Of a stretch of DNA of 64,000 bases, positions 41,192 to 50,573 are shown in pieces (the stretch's first letter is position 1; each line of letters opens with the position of its first letter). Under the pieces are notes generated by a model. It worked only from the letters and a program-made list of their open reading frames with translations. It made no database searches and was not told where the DNA came from. The DNA comes from Vreelandella subterranea (GTDB lineage: Bacteria; Pseudomonadota; Gammaproteobacteria; Pseudomonadales; Halomonadaceae): positions 434,001 to 498,000 of the forward strand of contig NZ_FOGS01000002.1 of the NCBI RefSeq assembly GCF_900111305.1, written 5' to 3'. The position numbers and the translations under genes were made by a program.

Positions 41192-41327
41192 GTAAGAGCG
41201 CAATTCATTGCGCGATCAGCAATGATCCCGCCGCTGAAGGCCATGGCCTGTAGAAGGCCTTATCGCCCGACATCGTCGGGCTGCTACAGCGGCTAGGAGG
41301 CACCACTAAAGCATGTGCCAGCGGGTG
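41192..41327. repeat. REP-like repeat, unit 4
   Basis: A tandem copy of unit 3, offset by exactly 138 bp and about 90 percent identical by eye. The central hairpin is a perfect CCCGAC-ATC-GTCGGG. It lies between the convergent antitoxin and dehydrogenase genes and could help terminate both. Confidence 0.85.
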
Positions 41328-41357
41328 CGAAGCTTTCCGTTTACTCGGCACCGACCG

Positions 41358-42233
41358 CTAAGTTCGCTTCTCCAGAACGCCTATCACCTCCGGCACGGCC
41401 GCTGTTGTGTCGTCGATAGACGTATAAAGGGCATGAACAGCCTCGGCGACGCCACGCTCCACCCCCAATTCGTTGGTCATGGTGTGATAGTAACCAAGGT
41501 CTTTAGTGGCATTGGCAACGGTGAATTTGAAACCGGAGGGGTCATGGTCAACGATATAAGGACGCAGTCGCTCCAGTACAACGCCACCTCCGCCACCCGC
41601 TCCCAGCACTTCTAATAGTGCGCTATCGCTGATACCCGCCTTGCGAGACGCAGCGGTGGCCTCGGCCAGCACGGCCGAAAAGCCCAACGACACAAAGTTA
41701 TGCAGTAGCTTTAGCGTATGCCCGGCGCCTACGTCCCCAGCATGGGCAATGTTTTCGGCAAACCCTTGCAGTAGTGGCAGGGTTTCATCGAATAACGCCG
41801 TCGGAGCGCCGACAATCAGATTAAGCCGCCCCTCTTCCGCTTCTTTAGGGGTGCGCGTCATCGCCGCATCCATAAAGCGGCCACCTGCCGCCACCACCCT
41901 GGCCGCCACAGTTTCTGTCGAACTGGGTAGTGCGGTAGAACAGTCGACGACGACACTACCGGCCTTTAAGCCTTCCAGAACGCCGTTGGGTTCAAAGAGC
42001 ACCGCTTCTACTTGCGGCGATCCGGTGACGCACAAAATCACCACCTCTGCATTCTGTGCCACTTCCCGGCCCGAACTCAGCGGGGTGGCGCCGGCTGCCA
42101 TGAGATCATCCACAGGCTGATTACCAGAATGTTCAAGAAAGCTGACCTCATGGCCTGCACGCAGCAGGCTATTGGCAATACCATGGCCCATCAGGCCCAC
42201 ACCGACAATGCCTACCTTTCGAGATGTTGTCAT
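41358..42233 (-). CDS. NAD(P)-dependent beta-hydroxyacid dehydrogenase, 3-hydroxyisobutyrate dehydrogenase family
   Basis: A 291-residue oxidoreductase that reversibly oxidises a beta-hydroxy acid to a semialdehyde or keto acid. The Rossmann motif is VGIVGVGLMGHGIA at 7-20. DCSTALPSST marks the substrate region, and the catalytic lysine lies in GHTLKLLHNFVSLG, where most members have GxxxKxxxN. The glycine-rich LEVLGAGGGGGVV is unusual. It is the last gene of the four-carbon acid sugar operon, 30 bp after an aldehyde dehydrogenase. It is a paralogue of LtnD at the other end of the same cluster; the substrate is unknown. Confidence 0.85.
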   Translation of the reverse strand: MTTSRKVGIVGVGLMGHGIANSLLRAGHEVSFLEHSGNQPVDDLMAAGATPLSSGREVAQNAEVVILCVTGSPQVEAVLFEPNGVLEGLKAGSVVVDCSTALPSSTETVAARVVAAGGRFMDAAMTRTPKEAEEGRLNLIVGAPTALFDETLPLLQGFAENIAHAGDVGAGHTLKLLHNFVSLGFSAVLAEATAASRKAGISDSALLEVLGAGGGGGVVLERLRPYIVDHDPSGFKFTVANATKDLGYYHTMTNELGVERGVAEAVHALYTSIDDTTAAVPEVIGVLEKRT

Positions 42234-42263
42234 TGTTATCGCTCCATTTATATTGCTGACATC

Positions 42264-43724
42264 CTAGCTGTGCTTGATCGCGACGGTCTTGATCCGAGTA
42301 TAGCTGCGCAAGCCTTCAAAGCCCTTTTCCCGGCCATGGCCAGAGCGGCCAACGCCGCCGAACGGCAGTTCTATGCCACCGGCTGCACCGTAGTTATTGA
42401 CGAACACCTGGCCGCTACGAATGCCTTTTGCCAAGCGTAGCTGGCGGCCACCATCGCGCGTCCATATCCCAGCGCGAAGGCCAAAATCCGTGGCGTTGGC
42501 CAATTCGAGGGCTTCTGCTTCATCTTCAAACACCTGCACTACCAGCACGGGGCCGAACAACTCCTCGTGCAGCACTGCATGCCCTTTGGGAATGTCCGTA
42601 AGCAGCTGAGGAACGGCGAAATGACCGCCAGTGGGTGCATTGGGCGCTAGCTGCCCCTTTGCCGCCACGCGAATACCATCCGCTTCGGCGGCAGCCAGAC
42701 GCGCGTCCAACTTGGCTTTCTGACGCGCATTGATCAGCGGGCCACAGTCGGCATCCGTCTCACCTGCATCACAGCGCAGGGCCGCGAAACGCTCACAAAG
42801 TTTCGCGACGACACTATCGGCGATTTCGCGCTGAACCAATAGGCGGCTGCCTGCTGAACACGTCTGCCCAGCATTTTGAATAATCCCTTTTATGACGGCG
42901 GGAAGCGCAGCGTCGAGATCCGCATCCGCGAACACCAATTGGGGTGATTTGCCGCCTAATTCCAATGTGACCGGAACGTGATGCTGCGCGGCCGCTTGGG
43001 CGACGTAAGTCCCCGTTTCAGGCGAGCCCGTAAAAGAGAGATGATCAATACCAGGGTGTGACGCCAACGCCGCACCCGCCTCAGAGCCAAGCCCTGGCAC
43101 CACATTAAGCGCACCGGCGGGTAAACCATGATCCACAGCCAGCTCCGCCAAGCGCAGTACACTCAAACAGGCGTCTTCCGCCGGTTTGAGCACCACCGTG
43201 TTGCCTGCCGCCAACGCCGCTGCCACACAGCGCCCAAAAATCTGTGACGGGTAGTTCCAGGGAATAATCTGCGCACATACACCGTAAGGTTCGCGCAGCG
43301 TCATCACGGCGAAATCGGTTTCAAAAGGAATGGTTTCACCATGGAGCTTGTCAGCCGCACCACCATAAAAGCGAAAATAGCGGGCACAGGCCCCTATATC
43401 ACCCTTGGCCTGGGTCATGGGCTTGCCGGTGTCGGCACACTCAAGCCGCGCCAGCTGTTCCTGATGGGCTTCGATAGTATCGGCAAAACGAAGTAACCAT
43501 TCACTGCGCCTGCGGGCAGACCAACTGGCCCATTCACCCGACTGGTCGGAAAAAGCTTGCTTCGCTGCCTTTACCGCGGCGTCTATATGGTCGGATTGGC
43601 AGCGCGCAATACGTGCCAAGGGTTCGCCCGTGGCAGGTGCTTCTACCTCCAGCGTGGTGGCAGAGTTCACCCAACCACCACCAATGAGGGCCTGTTGGGG
43701 CGGTAAATCCGTCGTCTTCAACAT
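42264..43724 (-). CDS. NAD(P)-dependent aldehyde dehydrogenase
   Basis: A 486-residue class-1/2-type aldehyde dehydrogenase that oxidises an aldehyde to an acid. Active-site residues are visible: Cys289 in NAGQTCSAGS, Glu255 in VTLELGGKSP, Asn157 in IIPWNYPS and Lys180 in TVVLKPAED. Similarity is to betaine/gamma-aminobutyraldehyde dehydrogenases rather than to CoA-acylating MmsA. It lies 49 bp after the TRAP large permease. A tetrose such as erythrose or threose as substrate would feed erythronate or threonate into the cluster; this is a guess from context. Confidence 0.9.
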   Translation of the reverse strand: MLKTTDLPPQQALIGGGWVNSATTLEVEAPATGEPLARIARCQSDHIDAAVKAAKQAFSDQSGEWASWSARRRSEWLLRFADTIEAHQEQLARLECADTGKPMTQAKGDIGACARYFRFYGGAADKLHGETIPFETDFAVMTLREPYGVCAQIIPWNYPSQIFGRCVAAALAAGNTVVLKPAEDACLSVLRLAELAVDHGLPAGALNVVPGLGSEAGAALASHPGIDHLSFTGSPETGTYVAQAAAQHHVPVTLELGGKSPQLVFADADLDAALPAVIKGIIQNAGQTCSAGSRLLVQREIADSVVAKLCERFAALRCDAGETDADCGPLINARQKAKLDARLAAAEADGIRVAAKGQLAPNAPTGGHFAVPQLLTDIPKGHAVLHEELFGPVLVVQVFEDEAEALELANATDFGLRAGIWTRDGGRQLRLAKGIRSGQVFVNNYGAAGGIELPFGGVGRSGHGREKGFEGLRSYTRIKTVAIKHS

Positions 43725-43773
43725 GAAATACTCCTGTTATTGTCCTTGTTCGATTCGCTTCAAAGCCGCTCAC

Positions 43774-45051
43774 CTAACCATAAAGAAAATCCACCAACCC
43801 AAGTGAAATCCACGGCATATAGGTAATCGCCATCAAACACGCCAATATCACCAGTACAAAACGAATCAACCAGGGCAGCATCTGATCGATCGATATCTTG
43901 GCCACCGCACAAGCCGCGAAGAGGTTCACGCCCAAGGGCGGTGTAATCATCCCAAGGGCCAGGTTAACCACCATCACAAGACCGAAATGAACGGGATGAA
44001 TACCGAACTGCATCGCGATCGGGGTCAAAATGGGGGCCAGCACCAGAATGGCGGCGGACGTTTCAATAAACATACCGACGACTAACAGCAATCCATTGAC
44101 CACCAGCAGGAACATCATGGGGTCACTGATCGTATTGGTGACCAGGGTGGCGATTTGCGCAGGGAGTCCCGTGCGGCTGAGAAGAAAACTGAATAGTGAG
44201 GCCGCCGCAATAATCAGCATGACGGCGGCGGTAGAAATCACGCTTTGGCGAAAAATCGGCCATAGATCGTCTATTTTCAATTCACGGTAGTAAAAGCCAC
44301 CGACAATGAGGGCAAAGAATACGGCCACGGCGGATGCTTCGGTAGGCGTGAAAATACCACCGTAAATCCCACCGATGACGACCACCGGCATGAGCATGGC
44401 GACCCACGCACGCTTGACCGAGACCATAAAGCCGGTGCTGTCTTTATAGTCTTCTTTACCGAAGCCCCGCACCTTACAGAACAGATAAAGAAAGATGATA
44501 AGCGCGCTGCCAATCAATACGCCCGGCCCCACGCCTGCAAGAAACAGCTGCCCAATAGACGTATCGGTACTCACACCATACAAAATCAACGGAATGGAGG
44601 GCGGAATAAGCACCCCCAGCTCTGCCGATGTCGCTTGAATGGAAGCCGCCAACGGCTTGGGGTAACCATGTTTCACCATCGCTGGGATCAAGATGGCCCC
44701 GATCGCAAAGGTCGTGGCCACACTCGACCCCGAGACCGCTGCAAACATCATGCATGTCAGCACGCAGGACATCGCCAGCCCGCCCTGGACACGCCCCACG
44801 ATGGACTTGGCCAGATCCACCAGACGTTGGGATATCCCCCCTGCCGCCATCAAGTTACCGGCAAGAATAAAGAAAGGAATGGCCATTAATGGAAATTTAT
44901 CAATGCCAATAAACATCTGCTGAGGCACCAGCAGCAATGGCAGACGCGTGAAGAATTCAATGCCGATAATCGATGCCAGAAGGATTGAAATGGCAATCGG
45001 CACACCGACCGTAAACAGGATAATCAAGGACAGACCAATCACCATGTTCAT
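43774..45051 (-). CDS. TRAP transporter large permease (DctM family)
   Basis: The 425-residue main channel subunit of a sodium-driven TRAP importer, with about 12 membrane segments. Typical blocks are FFILAGNLMAAGGIS at about 60-74, GSSVATTFAIGAILIPAMVKHGY, GVLIPPSIPLILYGV and the C-terminal GMITPPLGVNLFAAC. The ATG overlaps the small-permease stop by four bases. Within this operon it probably imports L-threonate and D-erythronate. Confidence 0.94.
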   Translation of the reverse strand: MNMVIGLSLIILFTVGVPIAISILLASIIGIEFFTRLPLLLVPQQMFIGIDKFPLMAIPFFILAGNLMAAGGISQRLVDLAKSIVGRVQGGLAMSCVLTCMMFAAVSGSSVATTFAIGAILIPAMVKHGYPKPLAASIQATSAELGVLIPPSIPLILYGVSTDTSIGQLFLAGVGPGVLIGSALIIFLYLFCKVRGFGKEDYKDSTGFMVSVKRAWVAMLMPVVVIGGIYGGIFTPTEASAVAVFFALIVGGFYYRELKIDDLWPIFRQSVISTAAVMLIIAAASLFSFLLSRTGLPAQIATLVTNTISDPMMFLLVVNGLLLVVGMFIETSAAILVLAPILTPIAMQFGIHPVHFGLVMVVNLALGMITPPLGVNLFAACAVAKISIDQMLPWLIRFVLVILACLMAITYMPWISLGLVDFLYG

Positions 45052-45611
45052 GGCTGCGACCCTCCCTTGGGCAATTCACCCTCTTGGGGCAGTTCTGCCT
45101 CCGGTAGCGTCTCGCTATTTTCCGGCCCCACCTTTTCTCGATCACTCAACTGCGCTAACAGCCTTGCAATAGCCGCCACAATGGCAAAACTTGACCCGAT
45201 GGGGATCGCCGCATACGCCCATGACATCGATATATTCATGCCTGACATCGTCTGGTTACTGACACGCATGGTCATCTGAATCCCGTAATGAATCAGCACG
45301 CCAAGCACCAACAGGCAACACACCACAATGACGACTTCCAGCAGCTTCATAAAACGCGGTGGTACGAGTTTATAAATGACCTCGACCGCCATCATGTAAC
45401 CACCACGAAAGGTAGCCGCCGCGGCCATGAACACACACCAGATCATCGCCGTACGCGAGGCAACTTCAGACCAGGTAGAAGGCGCATTAAAAATGAAGCG
45501 AGTGAGGACCTGGTAAAAACTTAGCGTCACTGATATGGCTAGCATCACCACCGCAATGAGCAGGGCCAAGCGTGTTAACTGGCTTTCCAGACGAAGAAAT
45601 ACCGCTAGCAT
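45048..45611 (-). CDS. TRAP transporter small permease (DctQ family)
   Basis: The 187-residue partner of the large permease, with four membrane segments in the first 160 residues and a hydrophilic, acidic C-terminal tail of about 30 residues containing two ELP-EGELP-like repeats. TRFIFNAPSTWSEVASRTAMIWCVF carries the conserved W-x-E-E/V region of DctQ proteins. It lies between the binding-protein and large-permease genes. Confidence 0.92.
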   Translation of the reverse strand: MLAVFLRLESQLTRLALLIAVVMLAISVTLSFYQVLTRFIFNAPSTWSEVASRTAMIWCVFMAAAATFRGGYMMAVEVIYKLVPPRFMKLLEVVIVVCCLLVLGVLIHYGIQMTMRVSNQTMSGMNISMSWAYAAIPIGSSFAIVAAIARLLAQLSDREKVGPENSETLPEAELPQEGELPKGGSQP

Positions 45612-45670
45612 AGATGGTCACCGTGCAGAAACGGCCTCCAGAAGACCGGAGGCCGAAGTGGAGGAAGTGC

Positions 45671-46672
45671 TCAGCAGTTGCTGGCTTTTTCCTGAACGCG
45701 CTCAAGCATTTCGTTGCCGTACTCCGAGGTAAATATCTCGTAAGCTGGCTTTACCGCTTCCTGGAAAGGCGCAACGTCAATATCCGTTTTGACCGTCATG
45801 CCATTCTCTTCCAAGAGCGCTACCCCCTCGCGCTCCAAGCGAGAAACTTCCTCACGCGTGGCTTCCGCTGATGCCGCGGCGGCTTGCATGAACCAGCCCC
45901 GCTCCTCCTCGCTTAAACCATCCATGAGAATGGGCGAACCCAGCACGATGGCAGGCGAATAAACATGGCCTGTTAGCGACAGATAATCCTGCACTTCCCA
46001 GAAGTTCGTCGCCACGATGACGGTAATAGGGTTCTCTTGACCATCGACGGTACCCTGCTGAAGCGCGGTGAAAAGCTCAGGGAAAGCCATGGGTGTTGGC
46101 CGGGCACCCATTTGGCGGAAAGCCTCCTGGTGAACCCTGTTTTCCATGGTGCGAACGCGCAAACCTTCAGCGTCTGCGGGCGTGGCGATCTCCCGTTGGC
46201 TGTTGGTCATGTGTCGGAAACCATTTTCCGACCAGGCAAGCCCGACCAGGTCGTGGTCACTCATTTTTGCCAGCAGTTCATCACCGAGATCACTGTCCAG
46301 TACGCAGCGCGCTTGCTCGTAATCTTCAAATAGAAACGGCAAGTCAAGCACGTAGGTTTCCGGCACGAAGTTACCTAACGGCCCCGTTGACGTGATCACA
46401 AAATCGACCGTGCCGATTTGTAAGCCTTCAATCATTTCCCTTTCACCGCCCAGGGACCCCGACGGATGTTCGTTAACGGTATAGGCCCCGTCGGATAGCT
46501 CCTCCAGCGTCTCCTTGAAGGCGTCTGCACCTACCGAGTAATGCGACGAGGAAGACAGGGTGTGACCCAGATTGACTTCCGTTGCCGCATGAGCCTGCAG
46601 GGCAACGCCAGTGGTAGCAATGGCAGCGATAGCGGCCACGAGTGAGTGGCGAGCAAAGGTCTTAGTCATCAT
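45671..46672 (-). CDS. TRAP transporter substrate-binding protein (DctP family)
   Basis: Periplasmic receptor of the TRAP system. The 333-residue precursor has a signal peptide ending ALQAHA. The mature part begins with TEVNLGHTLSSSSHYSVGADAF; GGEREMIEGLQIGTVDF follows. The carboxylate-binding arginine is in the block GLRVRTMENRVHQEAF, and ALQQGTVDGQENP is the second family signature. Two adjacent ATGs (46672, 46669) can be starts after AGAGGGATTT. Characterised relatives beside denD/otn genes bind D-erythronate and L-threonate; specificity here is inferred from context. Confidence 0.92.
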   Translation of the reverse strand: MMTKTFARHSLVAAIAAIATTGVALQAHAATEVNLGHTLSSSSHYSVGADAFKETLEELSDGAYTVNEHPSGSLGGEREMIEGLQIGTVDFVITSTGPLGNFVPETYVLDLPFLFEDYEQARCVLDSDLGDELLAKMSDHDLVGLAWSENGFRHMTNSQREIATPADAEGLRVRTMENRVHQEAFRQMGARPTPMAFPELFTALQQGTVDGQENPITVIVATNFWEVQDYLSLTGHVYSPAIVLGSPILMDGLSEEERGWFMQAAAASAEATREEVSRLEREGVALLEENGMTVKTDIDVAPFQEAVKPAYEIFTSEYGNEMLERVQEKASNC

Positions 46673-46774
46673 AAATCCCTCTTTTGTTATTTTGAGGGTG
46701 GGTTTTTTGGGCAAATCGCCAGATGTGCGAACTTGGCCCAGGCAATTACCTACGGCGGTTAGCCGCGTAGGAAC

Positions 46775-47737
46775 TCAAGCGCGTTCTGTCACGAACGCAT
46801 CAATAATCTGTTTGAAGTTTTCATCGCCCACAAAGCCAAGCCGTGTGGCTTTTGCCGTGTTAAAGCGCGCAGGCCAGCTCGCGACAATGGATTCGATCTG
46901 TGGGTCGGGCTCATGGCGTACTAATGAAAAGGCTTTCTCTCCCGCTGCGTCACGCAGCGCCTCCAGCATCTCGGCCACCGTGATGGTGATGCCCGGCAAC
47001 ATGAACGCCCGAAAAGCACCTAGCGCCTCACCCGGCACCTCTGCGCCGTGGACAAGCGCATCGACGACCTTACCCGGCGACATCACGAACATGGGCAGTT
47101 CCACCGGCACTGGGCAGATCGCTTCTTCGCCATTCAGCGGTTCGCGTAAAATACTGGAAGCAAAGCTGGACGCAGCGGCATTCGGCCGCCCGGGTCGAAT
47201 GACAATCGTCGGCAAACGCAGCACAAGACCGTCGACCAAACCTCGGCGGCTGTAATCGTTGACCAACAGCTCCGACATGGCTTTCTGAGCGCCGTAAGAG
47301 TTTTGCGGGTGAAGCGCCGTCATATCATCCAGCACCTCGGGCAAGTCTCCGCCATAGGCCGCCACCGAACTGGCCATGATCAAGCGGGTGTCACTCAACT
47401 CCCGCTTGCGACAAGCTTCCAACAGCGCACGTGTCGCATCGAAATTGACCCTTAGCCCCAGGTCAAAATCCGCTTCTGCCGCCGAGCTCACAACGGCTGC
47501 CAGGTGGTAGATAACCTCCGGGCGTTGTTCAAAAACGCTATCCAGCGCGCCCGGCTGGGTAATATCCATCGCCATGGATGTCACCGCGATATTGCCGGCT
47601 TCGGGCTGCGGCGCTTCCACCTGATCAATCAGCGTTAATCGTGTAATGGGGTGCTGGCGAAGCTCACCACGCGCAAGCAGTTGCTTTACTAAACGCTGGC
47701 CGAGAAAACCGGCCGCACCGGTAATGGCGATATGCAT
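46775..47737 (-). CDS. denD: D-erythronate dehydrogenase DenD
   Basis: An extended short-chain dehydrogenase of 320 residues that oxidises D-erythronate to 2-oxo-tetronate with NAD+. The NAD-binding motif is ITGAAGFLGQRLV at 4-16. The catalytic Ser-Tyr-Lys set is SSVAAYG and NSYGAQKAMSELLV. RLPTIVIRPGRPNAAASSF is characteristic of the DenD group. OtnI, OtnC and OtnK are encoded just upstream, so the product can be converted to dihydroxyacetone phosphate. Confidence 0.9.
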   Translation of the reverse strand: MHIAITGAAGFLGQRLVKQLLARGELRQHPITRLTLIDQVEAPQPEAGNIAVTSMAMDITQPGALDSVFEQRPEVIYHLAAVVSSAAEADFDLGLRVNFDATRALLEACRKRELSDTRLIMASSVAAYGGDLPEVLDDMTALHPQNSYGAQKAMSELLVNDYSRRGLVDGLVLRLPTIVIRPGRPNAAASSFASSILREPLNGEEAICPVPVELPMFVMSPGKVVDALVHGAEVPGEALGAFRAFMLPGITITVAEMLEALRDAAGEKAFSLVRHEPDPQIESIVASWPARFNTAKATRLGFVGDENFKQIIDAFVTERA

Positions 47738-47787
47738 CTTTATGCTCCTGATAGACGGCTATTTTTGTTCATGTATGTTGAAACCTG

Positions 47788-48585
47788 TCAGTGACTGGTC
47801 AGCCCCCACGGTTCGCCCCAGCCCAAACCCGTGTGCGTTTCGGCGCGTGGTCGATATTCGCAGCCAATCCAGCCGCGATAGCCCAATGCCCTCAAGCGGT
47901 CAAAAATAGCGGGATAGTGGACTTCACCCACATCCGGCTCGTGGCGCTCGGGCACGCCTGCGACTTGAATATGGCCAATGGCACTGAACTGGCGTTCAAG
48001 GTGGCGGATCAAGTCGCCATCCATGATCTGGCAGTGATAAAGATCAAACTGGAGCTTTAAATTTTCCGCGCCTACCTCTTTTATGACGGCCATGGCCTGG
48101 GCTTGGCGGGATAGAAAGAAGCCTGGCATATCGCGGGTGTTGATCGGCTCGATGAGAATCTCTCGCCCCACTTTGGCCGCCTCCCCCGCCGCAAAGCGAA
48201 GGTTGCGAACGTAGGTGGCATGATGCTCAGCCTGGGTGGCGTCATCAGCGCCCGCCGGAAGCAAACCGGCCATGGCATGGACGCGTGGGCAGTTGAGGGC
48301 TTCCGCGTAACGTAATGCCTCAACCACCGAGTAACGAAACTCCGACTCGCGGCCGGGCAGACTGGCCAGCCCACGCTCTCCGGCCTCCCAATCGCCTGGT
48401 GGAAGATTGAATAGCACCTGCTCCAGCTGGCATTCTTGCAATGCTTGGCGCAACGCTTCAGGAGAAAACGCGTAGGGAAACAAGTACTCCACGCCTTTGA
48501 ACCCCGCATTCGCAGCGGCGGCGAAGCGATCTAGAAATCCGTACTCGTTAAACAGCATGCTGAGGTTGGCAGCCAGTCGAATCAT
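47788..48585 (-). CDS. otnI: 2-oxo-tetronate isomerase OtnI
   Basis: A 265-residue TIM-barrel isomerase of the hydroxypyruvate isomerase family, converting 2-oxo-tetronate to 3-oxo-tetronate. Visible blocks are [20 protein letters not shown] at the start, VEYLFPYAF, the metal-binding [13 protein letters not shown] and [15 protein letters not shown], and the C-terminal [18 protein letters not shown]. Plain hydroxypyruvate isomerase is the alternative; the otnK/otnC neighbours make OtnI the better name. Confidence 0.9.
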   Translation of the reverse strand: MIRLAANLSMLFNEYGFLDRFAAAANAGFKGVEYLFPYAFSPEALRQALQECQLEQVLFNLPPGDWEAGERGLASLPGRESEFRYSVVEALRYAEALNCPRVHAMAGLLPAGADDATQAEHHATYVRNLRFAAGEAAKVGREILIEPINTRDMPGFFLSRQAQAMAVIKEVGAENLKLQFDLYHCQIMDGDLIRHLERQFSAIGHIQVAGVPERHEPDVGEVHYPAIFDRLRALGYRGWIGCEYRPRAETHTGLGWGEPWGLTSH

Positions 48586-48630
48586 GATGGAACTCTTGTT
48601 ATTTACTGTTTATTACCCGCAAGATCGTTA

Positions 48631-49278
48631 TTAATCTCGCGGAAACTTGGCTTCAAGCTCAGCCACCTGCTCCGGCGTTAGCCCCCGGGGGTTCTGGCCG
48701 CGTAACAGCAGGTAGAGCTTGGCCGTCTCTTCCAGCTCCTCGGTGGCATACACAGCAGCATCAAGGTTTTTCCCCGCCACCACCGGCCCATGGTTGGCCA
48801 GAAGCACCGCGCTGTGCTTACCCGCCAGGCCACGAACCGCGTCGCCAAGCTTGGGGTCCCCCGGCATGTGATAAGGAACGAGCGGCAGCTTGCCGACCCG
48901 CATCACGTAATAAGCCGTGAGCGGTGGAATACAGTCGCACTGATCTATTTCAGGCAGGCACGAAACGGCGACCGAGTGGGTGGAGTGCAGATGCACAATC
49001 GCGCCTGACTGTGGCCTCTCGGCATACATCGCCATGTGGAGGAACTGCTCTTTGGTGGGCTTATCGCCACCCAGCAACTGGCCTTTCCCATCCAGATGAG
49101 AAATGCGCGCTGGATCCAGTCGACCCAAGCAGGCGTTCGTGGGTGTCATCAGCCAGCCGCCATCATCCAGGCGGACGCTGATGTTGCCGCTGGATCCCAT
49201 CGTCAGGCCGCGATCAAACAATGATTTGCCCAGGATGCTGATCTGCTCCCGCAGGCTGTTCTGGTCGTGAATGCTCAT
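48631..49278 (-). CDS. otnC: 3-oxo-tetronate 4-phosphate decarboxylase OtnC
   Basis: A 215-residue class II aldolase/adducin-fold protein that releases CO2 from 3-oxo-tetronate 4-phosphate to give dihydroxyacetone phosphate. The N-terminal GLTMGSSGNISVRLDDGGWLMTP and the metal-binding histidines in IVHLHSTHSVAVSCL (about 94-108) and VPYHMPG are conserved; VLLANHGPVVAGKNLDAA completes the fold. The ATG overlaps the otnK stop by four bases. Confidence 0.92.
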   Translation of the reverse strand: MSIHDQNSLREQISILGKSLFDRGLTMGSSGNISVRLDDGGWLMTPTNACLGRLDPARISHLDGKGQLLGGDKPTKEQFLHMAMYAERPQSGAIVHLHSTHSVAVSCLPEIDQCDCIPPLTAYYVMRVGKLPLVPYHMPGDPKLGDAVRGLAGKHSAVLLANHGPVVAGKNLDAAVYATEELEETAKLYLLLRGQNPRGLTPEQVAELEAKFPRD

Positions 49279-50570
49279 GCCAGCACCTCGAACGCTCTTG
49301 TGAAGAAATCGACACCGCCAAAATTCCCGGACTTCAGCGCCATGGAAAGCGGTGCTTCGCGCCCGGATAGCGGGGCCTGGGTCCAGGGCACGCCGGGGTC
49401 GATCTGCTCACCAATATGCAAGGCGGTAATCCCCAATGCCGACACCACGGCACCTGAGGTTTCGCCCCCGGCCACCAGCAACCGGCCCACACCCTCCTTG
49501 ACCAGTGTGACCGCCAATTGGCTGAGCGCCTCTTCTACCAGGGCGCCAGCACGCGCAACGCCAAGCGCTTGCTGCGCTGCATTCACCTTTTCAGGCACCG
49601 CCGAGGCGTAGATCAGTAGAGGGGCCTGCTGAGACAGCCGCTGCCGAGCAAAGGCCAACGCCTTTTCCTGCTGCCCGCCTTCAGCCAACGCCAACGGATC
49701 AAGCGCAAAGCCACCATCGGGGTGTTTGGCCAGAAAATCCTCAACCTGGGCAAGCGTCGCACGGGAACAACTGCCGGAAAGCACCAACGCACTTCCCGTG
49801 GCGGGAGATAAACGCCCTGGCTCATTGATGGTATCCAGCCAGCCATGGGCCCGGTACTGGGCAGGCAGCGCCTGCCCCAGACCAGAGCCGCCCGTGACCA
49901 AGGGCATCAGAACGGTCGCTTCAGCGAGGACGTCCAGATCCTTTTCATCAAGGGAATCGCAAATGACGTGACGTACCTTCTTGTCGGCAAGTGCCGATAA
50001 ATGCCGACGCGTTGCGTCAGCGCCCTGGGCGAGTAACGCATGGTTGGCCAACCCCACTTTGTGCGGTGTTTGCCGGGAGAGCACCCGCACCAGGTCCGCA
50101 TCCCGCATGGGGTTCAAGGGATGGTCCTGCATGCCACTGTCGTTGAGCAAACGGTCGCCCACAAACAGATGGCCTTGATAAACCGTACGGCCATTAACCG
50201 GGAAGGCGGGCACCATCACGGTTTGAGAAGCGCCTAACGCATCAAGCAGTGCATCAGCGACCGGGCCGATATTGCCCTGATCAGTGGAATCAAAGGTGGA
50301 GCAGTACTTGAAGAACACCTGACGGGCCCCCTGCCGACGGAGCCAGTCCAGCGCCGCGAGGGAATCGGCCACGGCCTCATCCACCGGACAGGAACGGGAC
50401 TTCAGCGCCACCACCACCGCATCGATATGCGTCAGGTCAATATCTTCCCGGGGCACACCGATGACCTGCAGGCAGCGCATGCCACCACGCACCAGGTTGT
50501 TGGCAAGATCGGTCGCCCCAGTGAAGTCATCGGCAATGGCGCCCAGTACGATGCGTGATCCCATCCCCAT
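49275..50570 (-). CDS. otnK: 3-oxo-tetronate 4-kinase OtnK (DUF1537)
   Basis: A 431-residue four-carbon acid sugar kinase. The N-terminal DUF1537 domain begins LGAIADDFTGATDLANNLV (9-27). The C-terminal nucleotide-binding domain has VLSGSCSRATLAQVEDFL, GRLLVAGGETSGAVV and ITALHIGEQIDPGVPW, all diagnostic. GDRLLNDSGMQDHPLNPM is the substrate-side block. It phosphorylates the product of OtnI before OtnC acts. It starts three bases after ltnD and overlaps otnC, so the cluster is tightly coupled. Confidence 0.93.
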   Translation of the reverse strand: MGMGSRIVLGAIADDFTGATDLANNLVRGGMRCLQVIGVPREDIDLTHIDAVVVALKSRSCPVDEAVADSLAALDWLRRQGARQVFFKYCSTFDSTDQGNIGPVADALLDALGASQTVMVPAFPVNGRTVYQGHLFVGDRLLNDSGMQDHPLNPMRDADLVRVLSRQTPHKVGLANHALLAQGADATRRHLSALADKKVRHVICDSLDEKDLDVLAEATVLMPLVTGGSGLGQALPAQYRAHGWLDTINEPGRLSPATGSALVLSGSCSRATLAQVEDFLAKHPDGGFALDPLALAEGGQQEKALAFARQRLSQQAPLLIYASAVPEKVNAAQQALGVARAGALVEEALSQLAVTLVKEGVGRLLVAGGETSGAVVSALGITALHIGEQIDPGVPWTQAPLSGREAPLSMALKSGNFGGVDFFTRAFEVLA

Positions 50571-50573
50571 GGT

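Noticed and set aside
40226..41327. CRISPR array
   Set aside because: Only four units, about 135 bp long, in two tandem pairs with a gene pair between; no spacers and no cas genes.
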